Assembly (NCBI GenBank): GCA_036495095.1
Contig: DASXNK010000079.1
Span: forward strand, 1-63,513
Reading direction: 5' to 3'
DNA length: 63,513 bases
From: Candidatus Dormiibacterota bacterium
GTDB lineage: Bacteria; Chloroflexota; Dormibacteria; Aeolococcales; Aeolococcaceae
A program made the position numbers and the translations under genes. Of the stretch, positions 25,109 to 33,457 are shown piece by piece. The notes below the pieces were generated by a model. The model worked only from the letters and a program-made list of their open reading frames with translations. It was not told the origin of the DNA and made no database searches. The number at the start of each line of letters is the position of its first letter. Positions within the stretch are counted from its first letter, which is position 1.

Positions 25109-25497
25109 CGGCGCAGCCGCCGCTCGATGGCGGGCGCGTCGACCACGAACAGGAGGTCGCGGCGCCGCGCGGACACGGTGCCGCCGACCAGCGCGTCGCG
25201 CTGCCCCCGAGGGGCCTCGCCGACGCTGCCGTCGTCGAGGTGCTCGATCCCGACCACCGCGTCGACGAGCAGGGCGAAGGGCTCACCACCGGTGTCGAGG
25301 ACGATGACGTGGCTGCCGCCGGGCCCGAGCGGGGCGACCACGCTGAGGGCGAGGTCGTGCCAGCGCAGCATCCCGACCACGTCGGCCTCGAGGGTCGGCA
25401 GGGGCGTGACCTCGCTGGCGGGCCGGACCTCGCGGCAGTGCTCGACGGGCACGGCATAGTGCCCGTCACCGTTGCGGAACACGAGCACGGTGGTCAT
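25105..25497 (-). CDS. CheW-like coupling protein (first of two; WspB/D-like)
   Basis: 130 residues with the CheW fold pattern: VLVFRNGDGHYAVPVEHCRE at the N-terminus, VVGMLRWHDLALSVVAPLG in the middle and FALLVDAVVGIEHL near 86. It links receptor tips to the kinase CheA. Its start and stop overlap the neighbouring genes (25494-25497 and 25105-25108), so it is tightly coupled to CheR-TPR and the cyclase. It is divergent in sequence from the second CheW at 29758. Confidence 0.85.
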   Translation of the reverse strand: MTTVLVFRNGDGHYAVPVEHCREVRPASEVTPLPTLEADVVGMLRWHDLALSVVAPLGPGGSHVIVLDTGGEPFALLVDAVVGIEHLDDGSVGEAPRGQRDALVGGTVSARRRDLLFVVDAPAIERRLRR

Positions 25498-26702
25498 CGG
25501 CGAGCCTCCAGGCGGGCGGCGAGCAGGGCGGCGAGGGCACCGCGGTCGGGGCCCTGGAGGTCGCTGTCCGCGACCGCGTCCGCGGAGCGGGCGAGGGCGG
25601 CGCGTGCCGCGGTGAAGGCGCGGGCGGCGGCCCCGGCGTCTCCCGCCGCCTCGAGGGCGACGCCGAGCGACGCGTGGGCGGCGCCGTGGTCCGGCGCGAG
25701 GAAGGCGGCCTGCCGGAAGCTGCGGATGGCGCGGTCCAGATCGCCGGCGGCTGCGGCGGCCTCCCCGGCGGCGAGAAGCTCGCCGAGCCGAGGCAGCGCG
25801 GCCGGCGGCGGCACCGGCCGCCGGGTGCGGCTGGGGGGGCTGGGGGGGCTGGGGGCCCGGGCCGGGTGCGGGGCGGCGGCGGGGTGGTGGCGCACCGACC
25901 CGGAAGCGGCACCGGCGCCGGCGCGGCGGTGCACGAAGGCGTCACCGAGGCGCACCACCTCGAAGCCCGGCGGCGCCGACCCGCCGGCGTCCGAGGATGC
26001 GAGGAAGAGCAGCTGGCCGGGGGTGAGGTGGGCGGCGAAGCGGGCGAGCAGCGCCGCCGCGTCGGGCTCGCGCAGGTAGATGATCACGTTGCGGCAGAAG
26101 ATGACGTCGAGGCCGCCGGGCGGTCCCGGGGCCGCGTCGGTGGTGAGGCCCTGCCGGCGCACCTCCACCCGTTCGCGCAGCGCGGGGACCACCTCGAAGC
26201 CGCCGGGCACGGGCCGGAGGTGGCGGGCGCGCCGCTGGGGGTCGAGGCCTCGCAGCTCGCGGTCGACGTAGCTGCCGGCAGCGGTGCGGGCAAGCGCTCG
26301 GGTGGAGACGTCGGTGGCCACCACCCGCCAGTCCGCCACCGGCGACTCGGCGAGCACCATGGCCAGGCTGTAGGCCTCCTGGCCGTTGGCGCAGCCGGCG
26401 CTCCAGACCGTCACCGGCCGCCCGGCGCAGTGCTCGCGCAGGTGCTGGGCGAGCGCCAGGAAGTGCGCGTCCTCGCGGAAGAACCAGCTCTCCTGCACGG
26501 TCACCAGGTCGCAGAGCAGCTGGGTCTCGGCGCCGCCGTCGGCGAGCCGCCCGGCGAAGTCGAGGACGTCCGCGTCCGCCGCCGCCGCGGCGTCCACCAG
26601 GCAGCGTTCCAGGCGGCCGCGCATCGCCGCCTCGTGACGCAGCCCGATGGCCCGCTCCAGCGCCGTCTCGGCGAGGCGCACGGCGTCGCTCGACCGCGTC
26701 AT
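25494..26702 (-). CDS. CheR methyltransferase with C-terminal TPR (WspC-like)
   Basis: 402 residues. The methyltransferase domain (about 15-265) has the SAM-binding motif VWSAGCANGQEAYSLAMVL, FCRNVIIYL and LFLASSD. A Pro-rich linker and a TPR-like C-terminus (about 310-400, AIRSFRQAAFLAPDHGAAHA) follow. It methylates Glu residues on the receptor for adaptation. A CheR carrying a TPR tail is characteristic of Wsp-type systems (WspC) rather than flagellar ones. It overlaps both neighbours by 4 bases. Confidence 0.9.
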   Translation of the reverse strand: MTRSSDAVRLAETALERAIGLRHEAAMRGRLERCLVDAAAAADADVLDFAGRLADGGAETQLLCDLVTVQESWFFREDAHFLALAQHLREHCAGRPVTVWSAGCANGQEAYSLAMVLAESPVADWRVVATDVSTRALARTAAGSYVDRELRGLDPQRRARHLRPVPGGFEVVPALRERVEVRRQGLTTDAAPGPPGGLDVIFCRNVIIYLREPDAAALLARFAAHLTPGQLLFLASSDAGGSAPPGFEVVRLGDAFVHRRAGAGAASGSVRHHPAAAPHPARAPSPPSPPSRTRRPVPPPAALPRLGELLAAGEAAAAAGDLDRAIRSFRQAAFLAPDHGAAHASLGVALEAAGDAGAAARAFTAARAALARSADAVADSDLQGPDRGALAALLAARLEARR

Positions 26703-27709
26703 CGCGCGGCTCCCGCGGCGGCGGAGCGCACCGCGGCGGCAATGAGGTCGAGGGCGGTGAGCCGGTCCACCGCGCCCCGCTGCTGCGCCGCACGGGGCAT
26801 CCCGAAGACCGCGCAGCTGGCCTCGTCCTGGGCGATCACCACGCCGCCCCGCTGCTGGAGAGCGAGCAGCCCGGCGGCACCGTCGTCACCCATCCCGGTG
26901 AGCACGACGCCGATCCCGGAGCCGCCGGCGTGCTCCGCGATGGAGCGGAAGAGGACGTCGGCGGAGGGGCGGTGGATCGACGGTGGCTCGGCGGCGAGCG
27001 CCACCCGCCGGGATCCGCCGAGGCCGAGGTGGACTCCCGGCGGAGCGACGTGCACCCACCCCTCGCGCAGCGCCATGCCGGCGGTCGCCACCTCGACGGG
27101 GAGCGCCGAGCTGCGGCGGAGGAGCTCGACGAACCCGGCGAGGAAGCGCTCGTCGATGTGCTGCACCAGCAGCACGGCGGCGCGGAGGCCCTCGAGCTGC
27201 CCCAGCACCCGGGCGAGCGCCGGCGGCCCGCCGGTGGAGGCGGCGATCCCGACCACGGGCATCCCCCGGTTCGCGCCGCCGAGCAGCCGCCCCCGGGTGT
27301 GCCGCACCACCGTCACCCGCCGGAGCATGCGCACCCGCCCGCGCAGCCGGCGGGCGTCGTCCTCACCCCAGCTCCGGGGGTTGACGATGCATTCCAGCGC
27401 CCCCGCGGCGATCGCCTCGCCGGGAAGCCGGCCGTCGCCGCCGCGGGGGTGGAGGACGAGGACGGGGACCGGGGAGTGGGCCATCACCTGGTCGATGACC
27501 GCGAGGCCGGCGTCGATCGCGGCGGGGGTTGCGGCGAGGTCGACGGCGAGCAGGTCGGGGCGCAGGGTGCGGGTGGCGCGGGCCGCCATCGCGGCGGTGG
27601 TCTGTGCCACCACCGAGATGTCGCCCTCGGCCTCGAGCGCGCGCAGCAGGGCGCCGCGTGAGCCGCCGTCGTCGCTCGCCACCACCACCGAGACGCGCCC
27701 CGTGCTCAC
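26699..27709 (-). CDS. CheB methylesterase with degenerate receiver (WspF-like)
   Basis: 336 residues from GTG 27709, overlapping the kinase stop. The esterase domain (about 148-330) keeps the catalytic Ser in GIAASTGGPPAL, His in LVQHIDERF and Asp in TGMGDDGAAGL. The N-terminal receiver (about 4-120) keeps an acidic pair (ASDD) and a candidate phosphoacceptor Asp (LLAVDLA). It lacks the invariant Lys: where KP is expected it reads ECIVNPRS. Esterase activity should remain, but control by phosphorylation may be weak or lost, making demethylation constitutive. Confidence 0.9.
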   Translation of the reverse strand: MSTGRVSVVVASDDGGSRGALLRALEAEGDISVVAQTTAAMAARATRTLRPDLLAVDLAATPAAIDAGLAVIDQVMAHSPVPVLVLHPRGGDGRLPGEAIAAGALECIVNPRSWGEDDARRLRGRVRMLRRVTVVRHTRGRLLGGANRGMPVVGIAASTGGPPALARVLGQLEGLRAAVLLVQHIDERFLAGFVELLRRSSALPVEVATAGMALREGWVHVAPPGVHLGLGGSRRVALAAEPPSIHRPSADVLFRSIAEHAGGSGIGVVLTGMGDDGAAGLLALQQRGGVVIAQDEASCAVFGMPRAAQQRGAVDRLTALDLIAAAVRSAAAGAAR

Positions 27710-29754
27710 CTCCGGCCGCCGAGCAGGCGGTCGACGGCGTCGAGCAGGGTGGCCTGGTCGAACGCGCTCTTCACCAGGTAGCCGTCGGCGCCGGCCTCGA
27801 GGCCGCGGCGGCGGTCCTCGTCGCCGGACCGCGAGGTGAGCACCAGCACCGCGGTGTTGCGCAGCGCCTGGTGGGCCCGGATCGCCTCGGTGAGGGCGAA
27901 CCCGTCCATGCGCGGCATCTCCACGTCGGTGAGCACCAGGTCGGCGGGCCGCTCGGCGAGCCGCGAGAGCGCCTCCAGGCCGTCGCCGGCGGTGCGCACG
28001 TCGTAGCCGGCGCGCATCAGGATCGACCGCTGCAGCTCGCGCACGGTGAGGGCGTCGTCGACGACGAGCACGCTGCGCCCGGGGCGCGCCACCGGCGGGG
28101 CCGCCACCACCGGGGCGGGCCGGTGGATGCGCCGGGCGCGCTCGATCAGCGCTCCGGGCTCGAGCACGACGAGGACCGACCCGTCGGCCTCGATCGCCGC
28201 CCCGGCGACCACGTCGAGATCGGGCATCAGGCCGCCCAGGCTCTTCAGCACCACGTCGCGCTGCCCCTCCAGGGCGTCGACGCGCACCGCGTGGCTGCGG
28301 GTCGCCCCGGTGAGCACCAGCGCCGGGCCCTGCCCGCCGCCCTCCCCGGTTCCCAGGAGCACCTCCAGGTCGGTCACCGGCACCGCCCGGCCACCGGCCA
28401 TGACCATCTGGCGGCCGCCGGCGTGGAGGGTGGCCGGATCGCCCGCGTTCACCGCGGTGAGCACCGCCTGGGCGGGGAGCGCGTAGCGGCGGGCGCCGCA
28501 GCGCACCACCAGGCAGGGCACCACCGCGAGCGTGATCGGGACCGAGAGGCGGAACTCGCAGCCGCGCCCCGGCTCGTTGTGCACCTCGATGCGGCCCCGG
28601 ATCGCCTGGAGCTGGGCGCGCACCACGTCGAGGCCGACGCCGCGTCCGGAGACGTCGGTGAGCTCTCGCGCGGTGGACACGCCGGAGCGGAAGATGCCGC
28701 CGATGGCGGTCTCGTCGTCGTCCTCGGCGGCGGCGTTCCCGGCCGCCCGGACCGCGTCGACGTCGATGCCGCGTCCGTCGTCGCCGACCACCAGGACCAC
28801 CTCCGACCCGAGCCGGTCGGCGTGGAGACGCACCGTGCCGTGGCGTGGCTTGCCCGCCGCGGCGCGCTCGTCCGGGGTCTCGACGCCATGGTCCACGGCG
28901 TTGCGCACCAGGTGGAGCAGCGGGTCGGCGAGCCGGTCGAGGACGTGCCGGTCGACCTCGGTGTCCTCGCCGCGCACCTCCCACACCACCTCCTTGCCGA
29001 GGGCGCGGGCGAGGTCGCGCACCGCCCGGTGGAGGGGATGGGTGATCGTCGACACCGGCACCATCCGGGTCCGCATCGTCAGCTCCTGGAGCTGCCCGAG
29101 GGTGCGGGCGAGGTCACGGAACTCGGTGATCGTCGAGGGCTGCTGCCCGGTGGCCTGGGCGAGGAGGTGGCCGGTGCGGAGCAGCGCCGTCGACGACTCC
29201 GTGACCAGGCGGACCAGCTCGTCGAGCCGGGCCACGGGCACGGCGATGGTCGGGGCCTCGGCGCGCGGCGAGGGCGGAGGCGCGGGGGCGGGCTCGCCGG
29301 CCCTCGCGGGCGCGAGCGGGACCGCTGCCGGCTCCGGAGCGGCGGCCGGGGGCCGCCCGGCGGCGCGGCGGAGCCGGTCCTCGAGGGCGTCGGCCTCGGC
29401 ATCGTGGTCCTGCTCCCTGCCGGCGGCGTCGATCACCGTGCGCAGCCCGTCGACCGCCGCCAGGGCCGCGTCGACGAGCTCGGAGGAGATGCCGGCGCGG
29501 CCGTCGCGATAGGGGTCGAGCAGGTCCTCGAGGAGGTGGGCGAGACGGGTGACCCGGGGCAGGCCGACCATCGCCGAGCCGCCCTTCAGGGTGTGCGCCT
29601 CGCGCAGCAGCGCGGTCACCATCTCGGCGCGGCCGGCCTTGCCCTCGAGGCTGAGCAGGCTCGCAGCGAGGAGGTCGAGGCGTCCCCGGGCCTCCTCGGC
29701 GAAGAGGCCGCGGAACTCGGCGTCGTGCCCGAAGGGCCGCTCCACGGCGTCCAT
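27706..29754 (-). CDS. Hybrid chemotaxis kinase CheA-REC (WspE-like)
   Basis: 682 residues. The Hpt domain has His54 (REAHTLKGGSAMVG). A Pro/Ala linker without a clear P2 domain follows, then dimerisation helices near 200-260. The ATPase domain has LVRNAVDHGVETPDERAAAG and DDGRGID, then a CheW-like domain near 420-545. A C-terminal receiver (about 560-680) has DDA, phosphoacceptor Asp in LVLTDVEMPRMDG and Lys in YLVKSAF. The receiver on the kinase is a Wsp/Chp-type trait. It should phosphorylate the cyclase at 24170. ATG 29754 lies 3 bases after the CheW stop. Confidence 0.92.
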   Translation of the reverse strand: MDAVERPFGHDAEFRGLFAEEARGRLDLLAASLLSLEGKAGRAEMVTALLREAHTLKGGSAMVGLPRVTRLAHLLEDLLDPYRDGRAGISSELVDAALAAVDGLRTVIDAAGREQDHDAEADALEDRLRRAAGRPPAAAPEPAAVPLAPARAGEPAPAPPPSPRAEAPTIAVPVARLDELVRLVTESSTALLRTGHLLAQATGQQPSTITEFRDLARTLGQLQELTMRTRMVPVSTITHPLHRAVRDLARALGKEVVWEVRGEDTEVDRHVLDRLADPLLHLVRNAVDHGVETPDERAAAGKPRHGTVRLHADRLGSEVVLVVGDDGRGIDVDAVRAAGNAAAEDDDETAIGGIFRSGVSTARELTDVSGRGVGLDVVRAQLQAIRGRIEVHNEPGRGCEFRLSVPITLAVVPCLVVRCGARRYALPAQAVLTAVNAGDPATLHAGGRQMVMAGGRAVPVTDLEVLLGTGEGGGQGPALVLTGATRSHAVRVDALEGQRDVVLKSLGGLMPDLDVVAGAAIEADGSVLVVLEPGALIERARRIHRPAPVVAAPPVARPGRSVLVVDDALTVRELQRSILMRAGYDVRTAGDGLEALSRLAERPADLVLTDVEMPRMDGFALTEAIRAHQALRNTAVLVLTSRSGDEDRRRGLEAGADGYLVKSAFDQATLLDAVDRLLGGRR

Positions 29755-29757
29755 CCT

Positions 29758-30159
29758 CTAGGCGCCGCCGGTGCGGGCGGGGTCGAGCACGGTGTCGAGA
29801 TCGAGGAGCGTCACCAGCCGGGCGCCGCAGCGGTGCACCGCCAGCGCCCCGGGCAGCTCGGGAGCGGCCACCACCTCGGCGAGCTCGCCCACCTCGGGAA
29901 GGGCGGTGGCGACCAGCGCTCCCCGTCCCGACGCGGTGTCCACCACCACGGCGTACGTCCACGACCCCGCCGGCGCCGCACCCAGGAGGACGCCGAGGTC
30001 GAGCAGGGGGACGATGTCACCGCGCACGTTGAGCAGCCCGCGGATCCATGCCGGCGCGGTGGGCACCGGGGTCGGGTGGGGGTCGGAGACCACCTCGCGC
30101 GCGGCCGCGACCGGCACCGCGTAGACGTCGTCCCCGAGCGGGACCAGCAGCGCCCGCAC
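29758..30159 (-). CDS. CheW-like coupling protein (second)
   Basis: 133 residues from GTG 30159: RALLVPLGDDVYAVPVAAAR, IRGLLNVRGDIVPLLDLGVL and VHRCGARLVTLLDLDTVL are the usual CheW segments. It starts 2 bases after the receptor stop and ends 3 bases before the kinase ATG. The pairing of two different CheW proteins with one receptor is the pattern of WspB and WspD. Confidence 0.88.
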   Translation of the reverse strand: MRALLVPLGDDVYAVPVAAAREVVSDPHPTPVPTAPAWIRGLLNVRGDIVPLLDLGVLLGAAPAGSWTYAVVVDTASGRGALVATALPEVGELAEVVAAPELPGALAVHRCGARLVTLLDLDTVLDPARTGGA

Positions 30160-30161
30160 TC

Positions 30162-32003
30162 TCAGCGACCGCCGCCGGCGCCCACGGCGACGTCGAGGTC
30201 GGTGGCCAGGCCCGCCTGCGCGGCGGCGGCGGCGGCGATCTCCTGGGCGGTCGCCGACACCTGGCGGCTGCTCACCGTCACCTGCTCCATCGCGGACACC
30301 ACCTGCTCGGTCGCTGAGCGCTGCTGCTGGGTGGTCATGCGCACCTGGGCGCAGCTCTCCACGACCCGCTCCATCAGCGCCAGCCCGGCCTGCATCTGCT
30401 TGGCGCCCTTCTCCATCGCCATCACCGTGGCGTTGGTCTCGGCCTGGGTCCCCTGGACGATGTGGCCGATCTCCCCGGCGGAGGTCTTCGAGCGCTCGGC
30501 GAGGCGGCGGACCTCGTCGGCGACCACGGCGAAGCCACGCCCCGCCTCGCCGGCGCGGGCGGCCTCGATGGCGGCGTTGAGGGCGAGCAGGTTGGTCTGG
30601 TCGGAGAGGTCGTTGATCAGCGTGAGGATGGCGTTGATGTCGGTGACCCTGGTGGCCAGGCTGAGGGTGCGCTCGCTGGAGACGCGCATGTCCTCCTGCG
30701 CCTGCTCGAGGCTCTGCCGGGTCTCCTCGGCCTGAGCCGCGACCTCGTCGAGGGTCTGGGCCACCGAGCCGGCGGCGCGCGCCAGCTCCTCCATGCTCGC
30801 CGAGGTCTCGGTCGCGGCCGAGCTCTGCTCCACGGTGCTGGCGGCGAGCTGCTCCGAGGCGCTGCTCAGCCGGAGCGCCGACCCGGCGCTGTCGGCGCTC
30901 GCGATGCGCAGCCGCTCGACCAGGTCGGAGAGCCGCTGCACCATTCCGTTGAAGGCGGCACCGAGCCGGACCAGCTCGGCGGCGCCGCCCGGGTGCACCC
31001 GCACCGAGAGGTCGCCGGCGGCGACCCGGTCGGCGGCCTGGCTCAGCTCGGTGATCGGCCGGGTGGTGCGGCGGGCGAAGACGACCGCGAAGCCGGTGAG
31101 CAGCAGCGCTCCGGCGACCACCAGGACGACGGCGAGGGTGCGCAGCCCGTCGATCGGGCTCAGCGCCGCGCCGGCGTTCTCCGAGACCACCACCGCCCAG
31201 TCGACCCCCTGGACGGTGTCGTATCCGGCGAGGACGTCGTCGCCGTTCTCGCCCGGCCCGCGGACGGCGCCTGACCTGCCGCCGAGCCCGGCCTCGACCG
31301 CGGCGGTGCGCACCTGGGTCTGGAGCGCGCCGGCGGCGATCATGGTGGCGTCGGAGCCGACCGGCATCCCGGTCCGGTAGACGAGGTGGTGGTCCTGGTC
31401 GACCGCCACCAGCTGGCTGCTGGCGCGGGTGTTGGCGTCGAGGTCGCGCAGGGTGGTCGCCAGAGCCGCCGGGCGGAGCACCGCCACGACCACCGCCTCG
31501 GGGCGGCCGTCGGCGCCGTTCACCGGGGCGGAGACGAACCAGCGGAGGTGGCCCCCCTGGTTCCTGATCGGGCTGAGCACCGGCCCCGCGGCCGCGGCCT
31601 GGAACCAGTCCTGGCCGCCCACGTCGAGGCCGAGCTGCGGATCGGTGGCGGCGATGACGCGGCCGCCGAGGTCGACGACCTCGAGCACCGAGTAGGGGTC
31701 GGAGGGGGTGGGGGGCGGGAGCAGCGCCCTGCTGGAGGCGGTCACCGGCCGGCCGCCGAGGAGGGCGGCGGCGTGGGTCAGGTCGCGGTTGCGCTCCTCG
31801 AGCCACCCCTCGAGCCGCGAGGTCGCCGCCCGGGCGAGGTTCTCGGCGGAGATCGAGCTCTCGTCGGCGATCGTCGCCGAGGCGCTCCGGCTCAGCAGCA
31901 CGGCGAGCAGCACCATGATCGGCAGCGCGGCGGCGAGCACGCCGGCGAGCAGCCGGACGAAGAAGCGGCTGCGGTGGTCGGCCCAGATGGAGCGGAGATC
32001 CAT
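30162..32003 (-). CDS. Methyl-accepting chemotaxis protein (WspA-like receptor)
   Basis: 613 residues. TM1 is about 16-40. An extracellular region of about 245 residues has double-Cache character ([36 protein letters not shown]). TM2 is near 285-310, followed by HAMP ([20 protein letters not shown]) and a signalling domain with hairpin tip [20 protein letters not shown]. It has no C-terminal CheR-docking pentapeptide, consistent with a TPR-bearing CheR. It is the first gene of the seven-gene operon, after a 164-base gap. The ligand is unknown; Wsp receptors respond to surface contact or envelope stress. Confidence 0.92.
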   Translation of the reverse strand: MDLRSIWADHRSRFFVRLLAGVLAAALPIMVLLAVLLSRSASATIADESSISAENLARAATSRLEGWLEERNRDLTHAAALLGGRPVTASSRALLPPPTPSDPYSVLEVVDLGGRVIAATDPQLGLDVGGQDWFQAAAAGPVLSPIRNQGGHLRWFVSAPVNGADGRPEAVVVAVLRPAALATTLRDLDANTRASSQLVAVDQDHHLVYRTGMPVGSDATMIAAGALQTQVRTAAVEAGLGGRSGAVRGPGENGDDVLAGYDTVQGVDWAVVVSENAGAALSPIDGLRTLAVVLVVAGALLLTGFAVVFARRTTRPITELSQAADRVAAGDLSVRVHPGGAAELVRLGAAFNGMVQRLSDLVERLRIASADSAGSALRLSSASEQLAASTVEQSSAATETSASMEELARAAGSVAQTLDEVAAQAEETRQSLEQAQEDMRVSSERTLSLATRVTDINAILTLINDLSDQTNLLALNAAIEAARAGEAGRGFAVVADEVRRLAERSKTSAGEIGHIVQGTQAETNATVMAMEKGAKQMQAGLALMERVVESCAQVRMTTQQQRSATEQVVSAMEQVTVSSRQVSATAQEIAAAAAAQAGLATDLDVAVGAGGGR

Positions 32004-32167
32004 GGAGGTGGGGTGTCCCCAGTGCCGCGCGCAGAGCAGATCAGCGTCGCCGACCCGGCGGCGGGCAGTCTCCGGGCGATCGACGTCTCACATCGTGTCG
32101 CCGCTCTGGGGGCCGACCACCGCCGTTGACGGATCCGTTTCCCGGTTGTCGGTCCGGCGTCGCGGTG

Positions 32168-32704
32168 CTACCCGTGCCGCCCGAGCAGCCGCCGCACCGC
32201 CCAGCGGAGGTCGGCCGCCGCCGACCGCCAGTAGCACTCGGCGACGTAGTACAGGCCCAGCAGGGTGATCAGGCCGATGCCGAGGTCGACGCTCCTCCGG
32301 CCCTGCTGCGCCCAGTAGACGTCGCGGAGGTTGAGCAGCAGCGCGAACTCGTCGACCACCAGGGCCGCGCCGATCCCGAACGGGATGGCGAGCCGGGGGT
32401 GCCACCGGGACTGGTCGAGGTTGAGGGCGAGGAAGCCGCTGACCAGGACCAGGGCGATGCCCCAGACGTAGTGGTGGATGTGGAGGCCGCCGCCGGTCAC
32501 GATGTCGTGGAACGGGCCCAGCTGGATGTGGATCGCGTAGGTGAGCGCCCGGATCAGCCCGAAGGTGATCCCGAAGGAGAGCAGCAGCCGCAGCGCCGTC
32601 CGCCGGCGGTCGTCGAGGTGCCGGGCGGCGCTGCCGCGGAGGCGCCCGCCGAGGCTGTCGCGACCGGGGGCGGCATCGCCGGCGGGGTGGGGGCAGCGCC
32701 TCAT
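32168..32704 (-). CDS. Polytopic membrane protein with HxHH motif
   Basis: 178 residues from ATG 32704, with about four membrane segments after a basic N-terminus. The segment GGLHIHHYVWGIALVL puts three His residues at the start of a helix, a pattern known in uncharacterised integral membrane proteins of actinobacteria. It could bind metal or lipid head groups; function unknown. It is co-directional with the secreted Ig-like gene 23 bases upstream. Confidence 0.65.
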   Translation of the reverse strand: MRRCPHPAGDAAPGRDSLGGRLRGSAARHLDDRRRTALRLLLSFGITFGLIRALTYAIHIQLGPFHDIVTGGGLHIHHYVWGIALVLVSGFLALNLDQSRWHPRLAIPFGIGAALVVDEFALLLNLRDVYWAQQGRRSVDLGIGLITLLGLYYVAECYWRSAAADLRWAVRRLLGRHG

Positions 32705-32727
32705 CGCCGCGGATTCTGACGCCGCGG

Positions 32728-33408
32728 TCAGCGCACCGTGCCCTCGAGTCGCGCGCTCGCCGGGCGCGCGCCCGCGACCGGCACCAGCAGCGAGCCGGCC
32801 TGGTGGCCGGAGGTGGCGGCGCTGAGCTGGACGGTCACCCCGCAGCTGCCGCCGGGGGCCAGCCGCACCCGGCTGCAGCCGTCGCGGACGATCCGGAAGG
32901 CGGGGGCGGTGGTGGTGACCACCCCGACGGTGACCGCCGACGGCCCGGTCGCGGTCACCGTGAACGTGACCAGCGGGCTCAGCGCCGAGCCCGCGGGGAC
33001 GGTCTCGGTGAGCCCCGGAGGCTGCACCCCCAGCGGCGCGGGGGCCAGCGCGACCGCCGGGTGCGGCGCCGGCGGTGGGGGCGAGGCCGGCGGCGGCGGG
33101 GGCGCGGGTGGGGGAGCGGCGGCGGGCGAGGGCGGGGCGGTGGGGGCGGCGGCGCGGTCGGCGGTGTCGGGCGCGGTGACCGGGCCGGTGGGTGGCGCCG
33201 GCGCCGCCGGGGGGGCGGGCGCGGCCCGCAGCGCGACCGGCGCCGGGTGGCCGCCGCCGGCGACGCGAACGCCGGTGACCCCCACCGCGGCGGCGAGCCC
33301 GGCGGAGACCACCCATCCCGCCCGCATCCCCGAGGTGAGCCCGCGGGCGCCCCGCCGTCTCGTGACCATCCTCACCGCCTCCCTCGCGCGCCTCGACGCC
33401 GTCGCCAT
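32728..33408 (-). CDS. Exported Pro/Ala-rich protein with Ig-like (SPD-2/Hydin-type) domain
   Basis: 226 residues from ATG 33408; earlier starts would run into the divergent gene. A basic start and membrane helix (about 28-48, AGWVVSAGLAAAVGVTG) are followed by a long Pro/Ala linker (about 60-130). The C-terminal beta domain of about 90 residues (SPLVTFTVTATGPSAVTVGV, CSRVRLAPGGSCGVTVQLS) has a Cys pair as in ASPM-SPD-2-Hydin-like repeats. It is likely a surface adhesion or scaffold domain presented through the wall. Function unknown. Confidence 0.65.
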   Translation of the reverse strand: MATASRRAREAVRMVTRRRGARGLTSGMRAGWVVSAGLAAAVGVTGVRVAGGGHPAPVALRAAPAPPAAPAPPTGPVTAPDTADRAAAPTAPPSPAAAPPPAPPPPPASPPPPAPHPAVALAPAPLGVQPPGLTETVPAGSALSPLVTFTVTATGPSAVTVGVVTTTAPAFRIVRDGCSRVRLAPGGSCGVTVQLSAATSGHQAGSLLVPVAGARPASARLEGTVR

Positions 33409-33444
33409 GTGACGTCGGAGCAGCACCGGAGCTTGCGCTTCTCG

Positions 33445-33457
33445 TAAGGTCGGCAGG
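33445..33457 (+). promoter_or_regulatory. -10-like TAAGGT giving a leaderless start
   Basis: TAAGGT at 33445-33450, then 7 bases, then GTG at 33458. No ribosome site precedes the GTG, so a leaderless mRNA is likely. No convincing -35 is seen. Confidence 0.4.

Noticed and set aside
27529-30735. A plus-strand open frame of about 1,070 codons opposite the chemosensory genes
   Set aside because: Antisense of CheB, CheA, CheW and MCP with intact motifs; the translation is compositionally biased and domain-free.
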